Assembly (NCBI GenBank): GCA_945875065.1
Contig: CAMCJC010000141.1
Span: 1-6,831, forward strand
Reading direction: 5' to 3'
DNA: 6,831 nucleotides
Source: an uncultured Propionibacteriaceae bacterium
Lineage (GTDB): Bacteria > Actinomycetota > Actinomycetes > Propionibacteriales > Propionibacteriaceae
This document shows positions 5,770 to 6,831 of the stretch, piece by piece. The notes below the pieces were generated by a model. The model was not told the DNA's origin and did no database searches. It saw nothing but the letters and a program-made list of their open reading frames with translations. Positions within the stretch are counted from its first letter, which is position 1. Every line of letters starts with the position of its first letter. The position numbers were made by a program, and so were the translations under genes.

Positions 5770-6093
5770 ATGCCAGAGAAGCGGAAGAAGTATGACCGGG
5801 ACTTCTGTGAGGGAGCTGTCCGGATCGTCGAAGAGACCGCGAAACCGATCGCGCGTGGCCTCGGCGTGACCGAGGGCCCCTGGGCAACTGGGTGGTCCGT
5901 GCACGCGAGGCCGCCGATTTGAGGGCAGCCTGACCCAGAAGCTCGCTGACGGGTGGTCCGTGCACGCGGGGGCTGTCGAGCGACGACATCGAAGAACTCA
6001 AGCAGCTGCGTGCCGAGGCCGCTGAGCTTCAGATGGAGCGTGATGTCCTTAAACGCTCCATGGTCGGGTGGGTGAAGGATGCGAGGAAGTTAA
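5770..6093 (+). pseudogene. IS3-family transposase OrfA, frameshifted
   Basis: OrfA supplies the DNA-binding helix-turn-helix part of IS3-type transposases. The start MPEKRKKYDRDFCEGAVRIV (from 5770) and EETAKPIARGLGVTEG are typical of the N-terminal HTH domain. A one-base loss in the CCCC run near 5878 shifts the frame; in the new frame LGNWVVRAREAADLRAA continues the family sequence to a TGA at 5931-5933. Past that stop the same frame resumes with LSSDDIEELKQLRAEAAEL (from 5973), then QMERDVLKRSMVGWVKDA, the leucine-zipper end that normally meets OrfB. The normal OrfA stop is lost: a TAA at 6091 sits in another frame. An 18-bp direct repeat flanks the disrupted middle. Confidence 0.85.
5890..5968. 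repeat. 18-bp direct repeat inside the orfA remnant
   Basis: GGGTGGTCCGTGCACGCG occurs at 5890-5907 and again, identically, at 5951-5968, with a period of 61 bp. The first copy encodes the expected OrfA WVVRAR segment. The second does not match the family protein at its position, so it looks like a local duplication that accompanied decay of the gene. Confidence 0.8.
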
Positions 6094-6094
6094 C

Positions 6095-6831
6095 GTGGCA
6101 GGCTTCATCGCCGACCAGAGGACGCGTTACCGATTGCCGAACACCGCAACCTTGCCTGCTGCTCGGAATGTCGCTGAAGTGGTTCCACAAGTGGCCCGAC
6201 CAGGCCTCTGACCCAGCCGCCGCCAACAGCCTATTCACTACGATGGATCGTCGCCGCAACACCATCGAGCCCGCAGTGAAAGTGATACTCGGCAAGAAGC
6301 ATGGCTTGCACGGATCACCTCGACTGCACGCCGCCCCGTCGATGACAACTGGACCGCGTCAGACAAGACGATCGCGGATTCGATGCGCCGTCGAGTGCTG
6401 GTGGCGCGGCGGATCAAGCGCAGGAACGGGCTCGCCAGGCAGGACAAGACCCGTACCGAAGCTCATCGACTCGCCCCACCGGGACCTCACCACCGATCGG
6501 CCCGACACCCACCGGGCCAGCGATATGACCGAGGTCCCTCCCACTGGTGGAAAGCCCTACGCCGCGACCGTCAACGGCCTTATACTCCCGAGGTCTCCTC
6601 AGGACGGCGACCGGCCCGCATCCCAACATCAAGTTGCCGTGCTCGGTGAACAAAATACCCGTCAGGGTCCACGGCAGTGCTAATGCCCTCAACGCCCCCA
6701 GATGGCGCAAGGGCGAGACCCAGCGGGTTATATTTCACACCGACTACAGCTCAACTTACACGACGAACTCAATTCACCAAACTGTGCCGCCAGCTCGGCA
6801 TACACCAGCTGACGAGTCGCATCGAGTCGTG
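6095..6831 (+). pseudogene. IS3-family transposase OrfB (DDE integrase domain), heavily decayed
   Basis: OrfB carries the catalytic rve/DDE domain. Family-like segments appear in order but in changing frames: VAGFIADQRTRYRLPNTAT (GTG at 6095), LLLGMSLKWFHKWPDQ (from about 6156), GKKHGLHGSPRLHA (to about 6320), TASDKTIADSMRRRVLVARR then IKRRNGLARQDK (from about 6350), DLTTDRPDTHRASDMTEVPP with GGKPYAATV (first catalytic Asp at 6522), HPNIKLPC (from 6619), VIFHTDYSSTYT (second catalytic Asp at 6742), and FTKLCRQLGIHQLTSRIES from 6773 to the edge. At least five frame changes are needed, so no functional protein is possible. The catalytic Glu region would lie beyond the window. Confidence 0.85.

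Larger units (their letters stand above)
5724..6831 (+). mobile_element. Decayed IS3-family insertion sequence (runs off the right edge)
   Basis: The element carries orfA-like and orfB-like transposase remnants in the usual order and strand. The left end is proposed at TGAGGTTCCCCCGGGCTTGG (5724-5743), because it begins with TGA, as IS3-family ends often do with TG, and lies 46 nt before the orfA start. The matching right inverted repeat and any target-site duplication would be beyond the window, so this end is not proven. Both reading frames are broken, so the element cannot move by itself. Confidence 0.7.

Noticed and set aside
6033..6683. Open frame of 216 codons in the IS region read as an independent gene
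   Set aside because: Its start is the OrfA end and its middle and end are OrfB pieces interrupted by out-of-frame sequence; it is a chance open stretch in a decayed transposase.
1..6831. tRNA, rRNA, CRISPR array, toxin-antitoxin or defence system
   Set aside because: I looked along both strands and saw no cloverleaf, rRNA stretch, spaced repeat array or recognisable defence protein. The AAA_14/DUF4143 gene is the closest, but it is broken and its family role is not established.

Overview
The window is high-GC DNA from an Actinomycetota bacterium. The evidence is the strong G/C bias at third codon positions, the gene order rpsF-ssb-rpsR-rplI, an SSB with a long Gly/Gln/Asn-rich tail ending in an acidic EEPPF tip, and secreted SGNH-hydrolase/vWA/PKD architectures. 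Propionibacteriales would fit the cysteine-free S18, but that placement is a guess.

Layout, left to right. (1) The left edge cuts into a large plus-strand gene (2-1783) for an exported multidomain protein: an SGNH hydrolase lacking its N-terminal block in this window, a von Willebrand A domain, a PKD domain, a thrombospondin-3-like calcium-binding repeat, and an LPTTG-like end with no membrane anchor. A hairpin followed by T residues (1794-1851) closes it. (2) 1878-2491 is a broken AAA_14/DUF4143 ATPase. It has frameshifts, two in-frame stops and a large internal deletion. (3) A hairpin terminator (2500-2530) separates it from the convergent minus-strand cluster. (4) On the minus strand, read from right to left, lie a rhodanese-domain protein (5558-5184), a membrane-anchored SGNH hydrolase (5187-4384, ATGA overlap), ribosomal protein S6 (4291-4004), SSB (3893-3354), S18 (3249-3010) and L9 (2991-2545). 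All point the same way and no terminator is visible between them. (5) 5559-5723 is short non-coding sequence. (6) 5724 to the right edge is a heavily decayed IS3-family insertion sequence with recognisable orfA and orfB remnants in several frames.

The S6/SSB/S18/L9 genes are housekeeping: three ribosomal proteins plus the replication and repair ssDNA-binding protein. The rhodanese and SGNH genes are probably translationally coupled and may feed transcription into rpsF. The housekeeping block lies between two decayed accessory elements, with a cell-surface-type gene at the left edge. I see no CRISPR array, tRNA, rRNA, intact mobile element or recognisable defence system. The points most worth a second look are the architecture and anchorless LPTTG end of the left-edge protein, the altered block III of the second SGNH hydrolase, the cysteine-free S18 in the main operon, and a possible regulatory leader before rpsF.
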